A stretch of DNA of 64,000 nucleotides from the NCBI GenBank assembly GCA_959347315.1, contig OY365810.1, positions 5,202,832-5,266,831 of the forward strand. Direction: 5' to 3'. This DNA comes from Bimastos eiseni (taxonomy: Eukaryota; Annelida; Clitellata; Crassiclitellata; Lumbricidae). Positions 34,455 to 49,151 of the stretch are shown one piece after another. Under the pieces are notes generated by a model. It saw nothing but the letters and a program-made list of their open reading frames with translations. It was not told the DNA's origin and searched no databases. Each line of letters opens with the position of its first letter. The first letter of the stretch is position 1. A program made the translations under genes and the position numbers.

Positions 34455-35471
34455 CTGTAGAAGAAACCAATAACTGCAAAGAATCTTCGGAAGCATAACC
34501 TTGACTATTGGAACAATGCCACGGGGATTCACGCCAGAGGCTGTGAGAGAATGAAATATTCGTTGCCGAAGCCTTGGGTGTGGTTATTCTCCCAACGTGG
34601 TCATCGGTGGAATTCATGCCGACAACGCAATTGCTGCCATTTTATGTTGCCAAATTTACCTTTTGTAGTTGGGCATGCTAACCTGATAATTAATGTATAT
34701 GAACTCGAGTCTAGCAGTTTTAGAATCGAAGCATATATCATATATCACTATGTAAATAAAAACGAATGATGTAGGTTCCTATGATGTATATTGTTCATTT
34801 AAGTATTGAGATTCATCCTTCTATCTAGCAAACAATCATTAGTAACTCCGGTAATAAAAATACGTTTTCACAGAGCAGCGAATTTCTTATGAACGGATAA
34901 TAGGACTATCAATCAACTCTAAAGTAAGTTTTGATCGTCGCAATGTCAGTCAGTGTTATCTATCTCTGGATTTGAATGAACAAGAAGATCAATGATGGAT
35001 GTGAAATAAATGTTAGTTAGGCCTACTCAGAGATCATGATTAACCATGCCAAGCATTGTTCATATCTCAGAAATTCTCCATAGGCCACTATTGGCTCTTT
35101 TGTAGTAAATGATAACTGACGGCTATTTCGTGTAATCACTTACTTTAAAATATCTATATCTGTTTATTGAGCGTTTTGAAGAGAATGATAGGACGAATAA
35201 TTTTTTTCGCTCATGGGTCATTATTAGGTCAAATCGCAAACATAATTCGCTCGTAATCCGCTATGCGGATCTATACCGCTACGAATAAGGAACTCCATTT
35301 CCAGCAAATGTACTCCGTGATCACCTCAACTTTAATTCAAATCTTTCATTGCCCTATGCGGATCTACAGCAAAACCATTAACGAACTCAATTTCCGCTAA
35401 ACGAACTCCACGATCATCTTAAATTTCAATATAACGGATTATATGACAACCTAATGGACTCAAAGGCTGAC

Positions 35472-35582
35472 GTGTTTCACAGTTTGAACCAGCGTATCCC
35501 GATTCACAGATGCATTCGTATTTGTTTACTTCCTCATTACATCTTCCATGGACACATAGATTTGACTTGCATTCGTCGATCT
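35472..35582 (-). CDS. EGF exon 11, intermediate between the diverged and array types
   Basis: Keeps IDEC but already has the array's CAC|GT donor, so the next exon's residue 1 becomes Gln. CKSNLC breaks the O-glucose consensus; VHGRC, NKYECIC, GYAG. Its unit also shows the 93-bp internal duplication typical of the array. Confidence 0.72.
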
Positions 35583-36482
35583 CTGTAGATGAAAACAATA
35601 ACTGCAAAGAATCTTAGAAATACAACCTCGACTATTGAAACATTGTCACGGCTAGAGGCTGTGAACGCGTCTGAAACTCTTTTGCGATTTCCTGAGTGGG
35701 GTTATACTACCAAACTATTGTGCAGCGGAATTTCAACCAAGAACGAATTTTGAGAATTGGCAGCCATTTTACTTTGCCCAATGAAATTTGTTTATTGCGC
35801 ATACTGACCTATTATTTGTTGTATATATTCATGCACATGGGTCTATCAGTTATATTATCAAAACTCATCAGAATGCAAATAAAAACGCCCGATGTAGGTT
35901 CCCATTCAGAATTCGTAAGATTAAGTAGGGTAATTCATCCTTCTAAATATCTAACAAACAATGCTTTGTAACTCCGATCAATAAAATATGTTTTCAAGGA
36001 GACACGGATCTCTTATGAACGGAAAATAGCAATCAATTCTTAAGAAAGTTTTGATCGTCGCGACATCAGTGTCATCAATCGCTCGAATTCTATGAACAAG
36101 CCAATTAATAACGGGTTTGAAATAAATATTCGTTGGGCTTACACGGAGTCCACGATTATCCAAGCTGTGCATTATTCATACCACAGCAATAGTCCTTAGG
36201 CCAATATTGGCTTGTATGCAAAGAAATGTGACAACAGTGGCCTCTTTCGTTTAATCAGGCCCACATACTTCAAAACATCTACATCTGTTTATTGAGCGTC
36301 TTGGAAAGAGTGAAACGACCAATACATTATTTAGTTCATAAGCCATAATTATGTCTGCCTTGTGCTATGCTCATCCAGAGCGACATGATTATCTTACTCA
36401 ATTTCCAATTAATGAACTCCGCGATCGTCTTAAATTTGAATACAATGGCCCAGATGACACCCTAATTGACTCAAAGCCTGAC

Positions 36483-36593
36483 CTGTTTCACAGTTTGAAC
36501 CAGTGTATCCCGATTCACAGATGCATGCGTATTTGTTTACTTCCACATTACATGTTCCATGGACACATGGATTTGATTTGCATTCGTCGAATT
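36483..36593 (-). CDS. EGF exon 12, chimeric unit at the array edge
   Basis: [23 protein letters not shown]; donor ACAG|GTCAGG of the older type. The flank on the low-coordinate side resembles the diverged units, without the 93-bp duplication. The high-coordinate flank is already array-like, so the array boundary lies within or beside this exon. Confidence 0.74.
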
Positions 36594-37528
36594 CTGTAGA
36601 GAAAACCAATAACTGCAAGGAATCTTCGGAAGCATAACCTTGACTATTTATAACAATGCCACGGGGCTTCACGCCAGAGGCTGTGAGAGAATGAAATATT
36701 CCCTACCGAAGCCTTGGGTGTGGTTATTCTCCCCACGTCGTCTTCGGCGGAGTTCATGCCGACAACGCATTTTGAGCAATTGCTGCCATCTTATGTTGCC
36801 AAATTTACCTTTTGTTGTTGCGCATGCTAACCTGATAATTAATGTATATGAACTCGAGTCTAGCAGTTTTAGAATCGAAGCATATATCATATATCAATAT
36901 GTAAATAAAAACGCATGATGGAGGTTCCTATGATGTATATTGTTCACTTAAGTATTGAGATTCATCCTTCTATCTAGCAAACGATCATTAGTAACTTCGG
37001 TAATTAAAATACGTTTTCACGAGAAGCGGATTTCTTATGAACGGATATTAGGACTTTCAATCAACTCTTAAGTAAGTTTTGATCGTCGCAAAAGTCAGTC
37101 AGTGTTATCTATCTCTGGAGTTGCATGAACAAGAAGATCAATAATGGCTTTTTTGTAATAAATGATATCTGACGACTATTTCGTGTAATCACTTACTTCA
37201 AAATATCTATATCTGTTTATTGAGCGTTTGGAAGAGAATGACACGATGAATAATTTATTTCGTTCATGAGCCTTTTCTTAACTCAAATTGCAAACATAAT
37301 TCGTTCATAATCCGCTATATAGCGGATCTATACCGCTGCGAATAAGGAACTCCATTTCCAGCAAATGTACTCCGTGATCACCTCAACTTCAGTTCAAATT
37401 TTTCAATGCCCTATGCGGATCTATAGCAAAACCATTAACGAACTCCATTTCCGCTAAACAAACACCACGAACATCTTAAATTTCAATATAACGGATCATA
37501 TGACAACCTAATAGACTCAAAGGCTGAC

Positions 37529-37639
37529 GTGTTTCACAGTTTGAACCAGTGTATCCCGATTCACAGATACATTTGTATTTGTTTACTTCCTCAATACATG
37601 TTCCATGGACACATGGATGTGACTTGCATTTGTCGATCT
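37529..37639 (-). CDS. Array EGF exon A1 (most diverged array copy)
   Basis: [24 protein letters not shown]. It keeps V19 like the older exons, while all other array copies have A19, so it sits between the groups. Confidence 0.72.
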
Positions 37640-38575
37640 CTGTAGAAGAAAACAAAAACCGCTAAGAATCTTCGGAAGCATAACCTTGACTATTTATAAC
37701 AATGCCACGGGGCTTCACGCCAGAGGCTGTGAGAGAATGAAATATTCCCTACCAAAGCCTTGGGTGTGGTTATTCTCCCCACGTCGTCTTCGGCAGAGTT
37801 CATGCCGACAACGCAATTTGAGCAATTTCTGCCATTTTACGCTGCCAAATTTACCTTTTGTTGTTGCGTATGCTAACCTGATAATTAATGTATATGAACT
37901 CGAGTCTAGCAGTTTTAGAATCGAAGAATATATCATATATCAATATGTTATTTAAAACGCATGATGTAGGTTCCTATGATGTATATTGTTCACTTAAGTA
38001 TTGAGATTCATCCTTCTATCTAGCAAACGATCATTAGTAACTTCGGTAATTAAAATACGTTTTCACGGAGAAGCGGATTTCTTATGAACGGATATTAGGA
38101 CTTTCAATCAACTCTTAAGTAAGTTTTGATCGTCGCAAAAGTCAGTCAGTGTTATCTATCTCTGGAGTTGCATGAACAAGAAGATCAATAATGGCTTTTT
38201 TGCAATAAATGATTACTGACGACTAATTCGTGTAATCATTTACTTCAAAATATCTATATCTGTTTATTGAGCGTTTCAAAGAGAATGACACGATGAATAA
38301 TTTATTTCGTTCATGAGCCTTTTCTTAACTCAAATTGCAAACATAATTCGTTCATATTCCGCTATATAACGGATCTATACCGCTACGAATAAGGAACTCC
38401 ATTTCCAGCAAATGTACTCCGTGATCACCTCAACTTCAGTTCAAATCTTTCAATGCCCTGAGCGGATCTATAGCAAAACCATTAACGAACTCCATTTCCG
38501 CTAAACAAACACCACGAACATCTTAAATTTCAATATAACGGATCATATGACAACCTAATAGACTCAAAGGCTGAC

Positions 38576-38686
38576 GTGTTTCACAGTTTGAACCAGTGTA
38601 TCCCATTTCACAGATGCATGCGTATATGTTTGCTTCCTCATTACATGTTCCATGGACACATGGATTTGATTTGCATTTGTCGATCT
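38576..38686 (-). CDS. Array EGF exon A2
   Basis: IDKC with residue 21 Ile (NIYAC) and Met28 (CEMGYTG), unique in the array. Confidence 0.72.
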
Positions 38687-39622
38687 CTGTAGAAGAAAAC
38701 AATAACTGCAAAGAATCTTCGGAAGCATAACCTTGACTATTTATAACAATGCCACGGGGCTTCACGCCAGAGGCTGTGGGAGAATGAAATATTCCCTACC
38801 GAAGCCTTGGGTGTGGTTATTCTCCCCACGTCGTCTTCGGCGGAGTTCATGCCGACAACGCATTTTGAGCAATTGCTGCCATTTTATGTTGCCAAATTTA
38901 CCTTTTGTTGTTGCGCATACTAACCTGATAATTAATGTATATGAACTCGGGTCTAGCAGTTTTAGAATCGAAGAATATATCATATATCAATATGTAAATA
39001 AAAACGCATGATGTAGGTTCCTATGATGTATATTGTTCACTTAAGTATTGAGATTCATCCTTCTATCTAGCAAACAATCATTAGTAACTTCGGTAATTAA
39101 AATACGTTTTCACGGAGAAGCGGATTTCATATGAACGGATATTTGGACTTTCAATCAACTCTTAAGTAAGTTTTGATAGTCGCAAAAGTCAGTCAGTGTT
39201 ATCTATCTCTGGAGTTGCATGAACAAGAAGATCAATAATGGCTTTTTTGTAATAAATGATAACTGACGACTAATTCGTGTAATCACTTACTTCAAAATAT
39301 ATATATCTGTTTATTGAGCGTTTGGAAGAGAATGTCACGATGAATAATTTATTTCGTTCATGAGCTATTTTTTAGCTGAAATTGCAAACATAATTCGTTC
39401 ATAATCCGCTATATAGCGGATCTATACCGCTGCGAATAAGGAACTCCATTTCCAGCAAATGTACTCCGTGATCACCTCAACTTTAATTCAAATCTTTCAT
39501 TGCCCTATGCGGATCTATAGCAAAACCATTAACGAACTCCATTTCCGCTATAAGATCTCCACGATCATCTTAAATTTCAATATAACGGATCATATGACAA
39601 CCTAATAGACTCAAAGGCTGAC

Positions 39623-39733
39623 GTGTTTCACAGTTTGAACCAGTGTATCCCGATTCACAGATGCATGCGTATGTGTTTGCTTCCTCATTACATGTTCCAT
39701 GGACACATGGATTTGACTTGCATTTGTCGATCT
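39623..39733 (-). CDS. Array EGF exon A3
   Basis: IDKC with residue 21 Thr (NTYAC); otherwise the array consensus. Confidence 0.72.
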
Positions 39734-40669
39734 CTGTAGAAGAAAACAATAACTGCAAAGAATCTTCGGAAGCATAACCTTGACTATTTATAACAATGCC
39801 ACGGGGCTTCACGCCAGAGGCTGTGAGAGAATGAAATATTCTCTTCTGAAGCCTCGGGTGTGGTTATTCTCCCCACGTCGTCTTCGGCGGAGTTCATGCC
39901 GACAACGGATTTTGAGCAATTGCTGCCATTTTATGTTGCCAAATTTACCTTTTGTTGTTGCGCATACTAACCTGATAATTAATGTATATGAACTCGGGTC
40001 TAGCAGTTTTAGAATCGAAGAATATATCATATATCAATATGTAAATAAAAACGCATGATGTAGGTTCCTATGATGTATATTGTTCACTTAAGTATTGAGA
40101 TTCATCCTTCTATCTAGCAAACAATCATTAGTAACTTCGGTAATTAAAATACGTTTTCACGGAGAAGCGGATTTCTTATGAACGGATATTAGGACTTTCA
40201 ATCAACTCTTAAGTAAGTTTTGATCGTCGCAAAAGTCAGTCAGTGTTATCTATCTCTGGAGTTGCATGAACAAGAAGATCAATAATGGCTTTTTTGTAAT
40301 AAATGATAACTGACGACTATTTCGTGTAATCACTTACTTCAAAATATATATATCTGTTTATTGAGCGTTTTGAAGAGAATGACACGATGAATAATTTATT
40401 TCGTTCATGAGCCTTTTTTTAACTCAAATTGCAAACATAATTCGTTCATAATCCGCTATATAGCGGATCTATACCGCTGCGATTAAGGAACTCCATTTCC
40501 AGCAAATGTACTCCGTGATCACCTCAACTTTAGTTCAAATCTTTCAATGCCCTATGAGGATCTATAGCAAAGCCATTAACGAACTCCATTTTCGCTAAAC
40601 GAACTCCACGATCATCTTAAATTTCAATATAACGGATCATATGACAACCTAATAGACTCAAAGGCTGAC

Positions 40670-40780
40670 GTGTTTCACAGTTTGAACCAGTATATCCCGA
40701 TTCACAGATGCATGCGTATTTGTTTGCTTCCTCATTACATGTTCCATGGACACATGGATTTGACTTGCATTTGTCGATCT
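40670..40780 (-). CDS. Array EGF exon A4
   Basis: Residue 21 Lys; Tyr30 codon TAT instead of TAC, shared with A7 and A9. First half of a dimer (A4+A5) that recurs as A9+A10. Confidence 0.72.
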
Positions 40781-41715
40781 CTGTAGAAGAAAACAATAAC
40801 TGCAAAGAATCTTCGGAAGCATAACCTTGACTATTTATAACAATGCCACGGGGCTTCACGCCAGAGGCTGTGAGAGAATGAAATATTCCCTACCGAACCC
40901 TTGGGTGTGGTTATTCTACCCACGTCGTCTTCGGCGGAGTTCATGCCGACAACGCATTTCGAGCAATTGCTGCCATTTTATGTTGCCAAATTTACCTTTT
41001 GTTGTTGCGCATGCTAACCTGATAATTAATGTATATGAACTCGAGTCTAGCAGTTTTAGAATCGAAGAATATATCATATATCAATATGTAAATAAAAACG
41101 CAGGATGGAGGTTCCTATGATGTATATTGTTCACTTAAGTATTGAGATTCATCCTTCTTACTAGCAAACAATCATTAGTAACTTCGGTAATTAAAATACG
41201 TTTTCACGGAGAAGCGGATTTCTTATGAACGGATTTTAGGACTTTCAATCAACTCTTAAGTAAGTTTTGATCGTCGCAAAAGTCAGTCAGTGTTATCTAT
41301 CTCTGGAGTTGCATGAACAAGAAGATCAATAATGGCTCTTTTGTAATAAATGATTACTGACGACTAATTCGTGTAATCACTTACTTCAAAATATATATAT
41401 CTGTTTATTGAGCGTTTTGAAGAGAATGACACGATGAATAATTTATTTCGTTCATGAGCCTTTTTTAGCTCAAATTGCAAACATAATTCGTTCATAATCC
41501 GCTATATAGCGGATCTATACCGCTACGAATAAGGAACTCCATTTCCAGCAAATGTACTCCGTGATCACCTCAACTTCAGTTCACATCTTTCAATGCCCTA
41601 TGCGGATCTATAGCAAAGCCATTAACGAACTCCATTTCCGCTAAACGAACTCCACGATCATCTTAAATTTCAATATAACGGATCATATGACAACCTAATA
41701 GACTCAAAGGCTGAC

Positions 41716-41826
41716 GTGTTTCACAGTTTGAACCAGTGAATCCCGATTCACAGATGCATGCGTATATGTTTGCTTCCTCATTACATGTTCCATGGACACA
41801 TGGATTTGACTTGCATTTGTCGATCT
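41716..41826 (-). CDS. Array EGF exon A5
   Basis: Residue 21 Ile; Tyr30 changed to Phe (GFTG), which still fits the O-GlcNAc-type consensus. Confidence 0.72.
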
Positions 41827-42762
41827 CTGTAGAAGAAAAAAATAACTGCAAAGAATCTTCGGAAGCATAACCTTGACTATTTATAACAATGCCACGGGGC
41901 TTCACGCCAGAGGCTGTGAGAGAATGAAATATTCTCTTCCGAACCCTTGGGTGTGGTTATTCTACCCACGTCGTCTTCGGCGGAGTTCATGCCGACAACG
42001 CATTTCGAGCAATTGCTGCCATTTTATGTTGCCAAATTTACCTTTTGTTGTTGCGCATACTAGCCTGATTATTAATGTATATGAACTCGAGTCTAGCAGT
42101 TTCAGAATCGAAGCATATATCATATATCAATATGTAAATAAAAACGCATGATGGAGGTTCCTATGATGTATATTGTTCACTTAAGTATTGAGATTCATCC
42201 TGCTATGTAGCAAACAATCATTAGTAACTTCGGTAATTAAAATACGCTTTCACGGAGAAGCGGATTTCTTATGAACGGATATTAGGACTTTCAATCAACT
42301 CTTAAGTAAGTTTTGATCGTCGCAAAAGTCAGTCAGTGTTATCTATCTCTGGAGTTGCATGAACAAGAAGATCAATAATGGCTTTTTTGTAATAAATGAT
42401 AACTGACGACTAATTCGTGTAATCACTTACTTCAAAATATCTATATCTGTTTATTGAGCGTTTGGAAGAGAATGACACGATGAATAATTTATTTCGTTCA
42501 TGAGCCTTTTTTTAGCTCAAATTGCAAACATAATTCGTTCATAATCCGCTATATAGCGGATCTATACCGCAACGAAAAAGGAACTCCATTTCCAGCAAAT
42601 GTACTCCGTGATCACCTCAACTTCAGTTCACATCTTTCAATGCCCTATGCGGATCTATAGCAAAACCATTAACGAACTCCATTTCCGCTATAAGATCTCC
42701 ACGATCATCTTAAATTTCAATATAACGGATCATATGACAACCTAATAGACTCAAAGGCTGAC

Positions 42763-42873
42763 GTGTTTCACAGTTTGAACCAGTGTATCTCGATTCACAG
42801 ATGCATGCGTATATGTTTGCTTCCTCATTACATGTTCCATGGACACATGGATTTGACTTGCATTTGTCGATCT
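42763..42873 (-). CDS. Array EGF exon A6
   Basis: Residue 21 Ile; Gly29 changed to Arg (CESRYTG), which removes a conserved EGF turn glycine. Acceptor reads CTCCAG instead of CTACAG. Confidence 0.7.
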
Positions 42874-43808
42874 CTGGAGAAGAAAACAATAACTGCAAAG
42901 AATCTTCGGAAGCATAACCTTGACTATTTATAACAATGCCACGGGGCTTCACGCCAGAGGCTGTGAGAGAATGAAATATTCCCTACCGAAGCCTTGGGTG
43001 TGGTTATTCTCCCCACGTCGTCTTCGGCGGAGTTCATGCCGACAACGCATTTTGAGCAATTGCTGCCATTTTATGTTGCCAAATTTACCTTTTGTTATTG
43101 CGCATACTAACCTGATAATTAATGTATATGAACTCGGGTCTAGCAGTTTTAGAATCGAAGCATATATCATATATCAATATGTAAATAAAAACGCAGGATG
43201 GAGGTTCCTATGATGTATATTGTTCACTTAAGTATTGAGATTCATCCTTCTATCTAGCAAACAATCATTAGTAACTTCGGTAATTAAAATACGTTTTCAC
43301 GGAGAAGCGGATTTCTTATGAACGGATATTAGGACTTTCAATCAACTCTTAAGTAAGTTTTGATCGTCGCAAAAGTCAGTCAGTGTTATCTATCTCTGGA
43401 GTTGCATGAACAAGAAGATCAATAATGGCTTTTTGTAATAAATGATAACTGACGACTAATTCGTGTAATCACTTACTTCAAAATATATATATCTGTTTAT
43501 TGAGCGTTTGGAAGAGAATGACACGATGAATAATTTATTTCGTTCATGAGCCTTTTTTTAGCTCAAATTGCAAACATAATTCGTTCATAATCCGCTATAT
43601 AGCGGATCTATACTGCTGCGATTAAGGAACTCCATTTCCAGCAAATATACTCCGTGATCACCTCAACTTTAGTTCAAATCTTTCAATGCCCTATGAGGAT
43701 CTATAGCAAAGCCATTAACGAACTCCATTTTCGCTAAACGAACTCCACGATCATCTTAAATTTCAATATAACGGATCATATGACAACCTAATAGACTCAA
43801 AGGCTGAC

Positions 43809-43919
43809 GTGTTTCACAGTTTGAACCAGTATATCCCGATTCACAGATGCATGCGTATTTGTTTGCTTCCTCATTACATGTTCCATGGACACATGGATTT
43901 GACTTGCATTTGTCGATCT
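43809..43919 (-). CDS. Array EGF exon A7
   Basis: Residue 21 Lys, TAT at Tyr30; pairs with A8 as a K/I dimer. Confidence 0.72.
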
Positions 43920-44854
43920 CTGTAGAAGAAAACAATAACTGCAAAGAATCTTCGGAAGCATAACCTTGACTATTTATAACAATGCCACGGGGCTTCACGC
44001 CAGAGGCTGTGAGAGAATGAAATACTCTCTTCCGAAGCCTTGGGTGTGGTTATTCTCCCCACGTCGTCTTCGGCGGAGTTCATGCCGACAACGCATTTCG
44101 AGCAATTGCTGCCATTTTATGTTGCCAAATTTACCCTTTGTTGTTGAGCATGCTAACCTGATAATTAATGTATATGAACTCGAGTCTAACAGTTTTAGAA
44201 TCGAAGAATATATCATATATCAATATGTTATTTAAAACGCATGATGTAGGTTCCTATGATGTATATTGTTCACTTAAGTATTGAGATTCATCCTTCTTAC
44301 TAGCAAACAATCATTAGTAACTTCGGTAATTAAAATACGTTTTCACGGAGAAGCGGATTTCTTATGAACGGATTTTAGGACTTTCAATCAACTCTTAAGT
44401 AAGTTTTTATCGTCGCAAAAGTCAGTCAGTGTTATCTATCTCTGGAGTTGCATGAACAAGAAGATCAATAATGGCTTTTTTGTAATAAATGATTACTGAC
44501 GACTAATTCGTGTAATCACTTACTTCAAAATATATATATCTGTTTATTGAGCGTTTTGAAGAGAATGACACGATGAATAATTTATTTCGTTCATGAGCCT
44601 TTTTTAGCTCAAATTGCAAACATAATTCGTTCATAATCCGCTATATAGCGGATCTATACCGCTACGAATAAGGAACTCCATTTCCAGCAAATGTACTCCG
44701 TGATCACCTCAACTTCAGTTCACATCTTTCAATGCCCTATGCGGATCTATAGCAAAGCCATTAACGAACTCCATTTCCGCTAAACGAACTCCACGATCAT
44801 CTTAAATTTCAATATAACGGATCATATGACAACCTAATAGACTCAAAGGCTGAC

Positions 44855-44965
44855 GTGTTTCACAGTTTGAACCAGTGTATCCCGATTCACAGATGCATGC
44901 GTATATGTTTGCTTCCTCATTACATGTTCCATGGACACATGGATTTGACTTGCATTTGTCGATCT
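44855..44965 (-). CDS. Array EGF exon A8
   Basis: Residue 21 Ile; array consensus elsewhere. Confidence 0.72.
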
Positions 44966-45901
44966 CTGTAGAAGAAAACAATAACTGCAAAGAATCTTCG
45001 GAAGCATAACCTGGACTATTTATAACAATGCCACGGGGCTTCACGCCAGAGGCTGTGAGAGAATGAAATATTCTCTTCCGAACCCTTGGGTGTGGTTGTT
45101 CTACCCACGTCGTCTTCGGCGGAGTTCATGCCGACAACGCATTTCGAGCAATTGCTGCCATTTTATGTTGCCAAATTTACCTTTTGTTGTTGCGCATACT
45201 AGCCTGATTATTAATGTATATGAACTCGAGTCTAGCAGTTTCAGAATCGAAGCATATATCATATATCAATATGTAAATAAAAACGCATGATGGAGGTTCC
45301 TATGATGTATATTGTTCACTTAAGTATTGAGATTCATCCTGCTATGTAGCAAACAATCATTAGTAACTTCGGTAATTAAAATACGTTTTCACGGAGAAGC
45401 GGATTTCTTATGAACGGATATTAGGACTTTCAATCAACTCTTAAGTAAGTTTTGATCGTCGCAAAAGTCAGTCAGTGTTATCTATCTCTGGAGTTGCATG
45501 AACAAGAAGATCAATAATGGCTTTTTTGTAATAAATGATAACTGACGACTAATTCGTGTAATCACTTACTTCAAAATATCTATATCTGTTTATTGAGCGT
45601 TTTGAAGAGAATGACACGATGAATAATTTATTTCGTTCATGAGCCTTTTTTTAACTCAAATTGCAAACATAATTCGTTCATAATCCGCTATATAGCGGAT
45701 CTATACCGCTGCGATTAAGGAACTCCATTTCCAGCAAATGTACTCCGTGATAACCTCAACTTTAGTTCAAATCTTTCAATGCCCTATGAGGATCTATAGC
45801 AAAGCCATTAACGAACTCCATTTTCGCTAAACGAACTCCACGATCATCTTAAATTTCAATATAACGGATCATATGACAACCTAATAGACTCAAAGGCTGA
45901 C

Positions 45902-46012
45902 GTGTTTCACAGTTTGAACCAGTATATCCCGATTCACAGATGCATGCGTATTTGTTTGCTTCCTCATTACATGTTCCATGGACACATGGATTTGACTTGC
46001 ATTTGTCGATCT
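45902..46012 (-). CDS. Array EGF exon A9
   Basis: Residue 21 Lys, TAT at Tyr30; its unit is nearly the same as A4's, including the intron variants. Confidence 0.72.
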
Positions 46013-46947
46013 CTGTAGAAGAAAACAATAACTGCAAAGAATCTTCGGAAGCATAACCTTGACTATTTATAACAATGCCACGGGGCTTCACGCCAGAGGC
46101 TGTGAGAGAATGAAATATTCCCTACCGAACCCTTGGGTGTGGTTATTCTACCCACGTCGTCTTCGGCGGAGTTCATGCCGACAACGCATTTCGAGCAATT
46201 GCTGCCATTTTATGTTGCCAAATTTACCTTTTGTTGTTGCGCATGCTAACCTGATAATTAATGTATATGAACTCGAGTCTAGCAGTTTTAGAATCGAAGA
46301 ATATATCATATATCAATATGTAAATAAAAACGCATGATGGAGGTTCCTATGATGTATATTGTTCACTTAAGTATTGAGATTCATCCTTCTATCTAGCAAA
46401 CAATCATTAGTAACTTCGGTAATTAAAATACGTTTTCACGGAGAAGCGGATTTCTTATGAACGGATTTTAGGACTTTCAATCAACTCTTAAGTAAGTTTT
46501 GATCGTCGCAAAAGTCAGTCAGTGTTATCTATCTCTGGAGTTGCATGAACAAGAAGATCAATAATGGCTCTTTTGTAATAAATGATTACTGACGACTAAT
46601 TCGTGTAATCACTTACTTCAAAATATATATATCTGTTTATTGAGCGTTTTGAAGAGAATGACACGATGAATAATTTATTTCGTTCATGAGCCTTTTTTAG
46701 CTCAAATTGCAAACATAATTCGTTCATAATCCGCTATATAGCGGATCTATACCGCTACGAATAAGGAACTCCATTTCCAGCAAATGTACTCCGTGATCAC
46801 CTCAACTTCAGTTCACATCTTTCAATGCCCTATGCGGATCTATAGCAAAGCCATTAACGAACTCCATTTCCGCTAAACGAACTCCACGATCATCTTAAAT
46901 TTCAATATAACGGATCATATGACAACCTAATAGACTCAAAGGCTGAC

Positions 46948-47058
46948 GTGTTTCACAGTTTGAACCAGTGTATCCCGATTCACAGATGCATGCGTATATG
47001 TTTGCTTCCTCATTACATGTTCCATGGACACATGGATTTGACTTGCATTTGTCGATCT
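46948..47058 (-). CDS. Array EGF exon A10
   Basis: Residue 21 Ile. The whole unit is almost identical to the neighbouring A11 unit, a very recent duplication. Confidence 0.72.
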
Positions 47059-47993
47059 CTGTAGAAGAAAACAATAACTGCAAAGAATCTTCGGAAGCAT
47101 AACCTTGACTATTTATAACAATGCCACGGGGCTTCACGCCAGAGGCTGTGAGAGAATGAAATATTCTCTTCCGAACCCTTGGGTGTGGTTATTCTACCCA
47201 CGTCGTCTTCGGCGGAGTTCATGCCGACAACGCATTTCGAGCAATTGCTGCCATTTTATGTTGCCAAATTTACCTTTTGTTGTTGCGCATACTAGCCTGA
47301 TTATTAATGTATTTGAACTCGAGTCTAGCAGTTTCAGAATCGAAGCATATATCATATATCAATATGTAAATAAAAACGCATGATGGAGGTTCCTATGATG
47401 TATATTGTTCACTTAAGTATTGAGATTCATCCTGCTATGTAGCAAACAATCATTAGTAACTTCGGTAATTAAAATACGTTTTCACGGAGAAGCGTATTTC
47501 TTATGAACGGATATTAGGACTTTCAATCAACTCTTAAGTAAGTTTTGATCGTCGCAAAAGTCAGTCAGTGTTATCTATCTCTGGAGTTGCATGAACAAGA
47601 AGATCAATAATGGCTCTTTTGTAATAAATGATTACTGACGACTAATTCGTGTAATCACTTACTTCAAAATATATATATCTGTTTATTGAGCGTTTTGAAG
47701 AGAATGACACGATGAATAATTTATTTCGTTCATGAGCCTTTTTTAGCTCAAATTGCAAACATAATTCGTTCATAATCCGCTATATAGCGGATCTATACCG
47801 CTACGAATAAGGAACTCCATTTCCAGCAAATGTACTCCGTGATCACCTCAACTTCAGTTCACATCTTTCAATGCCCTATGCGGATCTATAGCAAAGCCAT
47901 TAACGAACTCCATTTCCGCTAAACGAACTCCACGATCATCTTAAATTTCAATATAACGGATCATATGACAACCTAATAGACTCAAAGGCTGAC

Positions 47994-48104
47994 GTGTTTC
48001 ACAGTTTGAACCAGTGTATCCCGATTCACAGATGCATGCGTATATGTTTGCTTCCTCATTACATGTTCCATGGACACATGGATTTGACTTGCATTTGTCG
48101 ATCT
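47994..48104 (-). CDS. Array EGF exon A11
   Basis: Same exon sequence as A10 by eye (residue 21 Ile); the intron variant TGTATTTGAACTC is also shared. Confidence 0.72.
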
Positions 48105-49040
48105 CTGTAGAAGAAAACAATAACTGCAAAGAATCTTCGGAAGCATAACCTTGACTATTTATAACAATGCCACGGGGCTTCACGCCAGAGGCTGTGAGAG
48201 AATGAAATATTCTCTTCCGAACCCTTGGGTGTGGTTATTCTACCCACGTCGTCTTCGGCGGAGTTCATGCCGACAACGCATTTCGAGCAATTGCTGCCAT
48301 TTTATGTTGCCAAATTTACCTTTTGTTGTTGCGCATACTAGCCTGATTATTAATGTATTTGAACTCGAGTCTAGCAGTTTCAGAATCGAAGCATATATCA
48401 TATATCAATATGTAAATAAAAACGCATGATGGAGGTTCCTATGATGTATATTGTTCACTTAAGTATTGAGATTCATCCTGCTATGTAGCAAACAATCATT
48501 AGTAACTTCGGTAATTAAAATACGTTTTCACGGAGAAGCGTATTTCTTATGAACGGATATTAGGACTTTCAATCAACTCTTAAGTAAGTTTTGATCGTCG
48601 CAAAAGTCAGTCAGTGTTATCTATCTCTGGAGTTGCATGAACAAGAAGATCAATAATGGCTTTTTTGTAATAAATGATAACTGACGACTAATTCGTGTAA
48701 TCACTTACTTCAAAATATCTATATCTGTTTATTGAGCGTTTGGAAGAGAATGACACGATGAATAATTTATTTCGTTCATGAGCCTTTTTTTAACTCAAAT
48801 TGCAAACATAATTCGTTCATAATCCGCTATATAGCGGATTTATACCGCTACGAATAAGGAACTCCATTTCCAGCAAATGTACTCCGTGATCACGTCAACT
48901 TTAGTTCAAATCTTTCAATGCCCTATGCGGATCTATAGCAAAGCCATTAACGAACTCCATTTCCGCTAAACGAACTCCACGATCATCTTAAATTTCAATA
49001 TAACGGATCATATGACAACCTAATAGACTCAAAGGCTGAC

Positions 49041-49151
49041 GTGTTTCACAGTTTGAACCAGTGTATCCCGATTCACAGATGCATGCGTATGTGTTTGCTT
49101 CCTCATTACATGTTCCATGGACACATGGATTTGACTTGCATTTGTCGATCT
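49041..49151 (-). CDS. Array EGF exon A12
   Basis: Residue 21 Thr, as in A3, nine units away. Confidence 0.72.

Noticed and set aside
38523..38765. Treating the frame upstream of each EGF exon (for example SLQLLFSST) as coding
   Set aside because: It spans the pyrimidine-rich acceptor tract; the acceptor and phase fix the exon start at the split codon before I-D-K-C.
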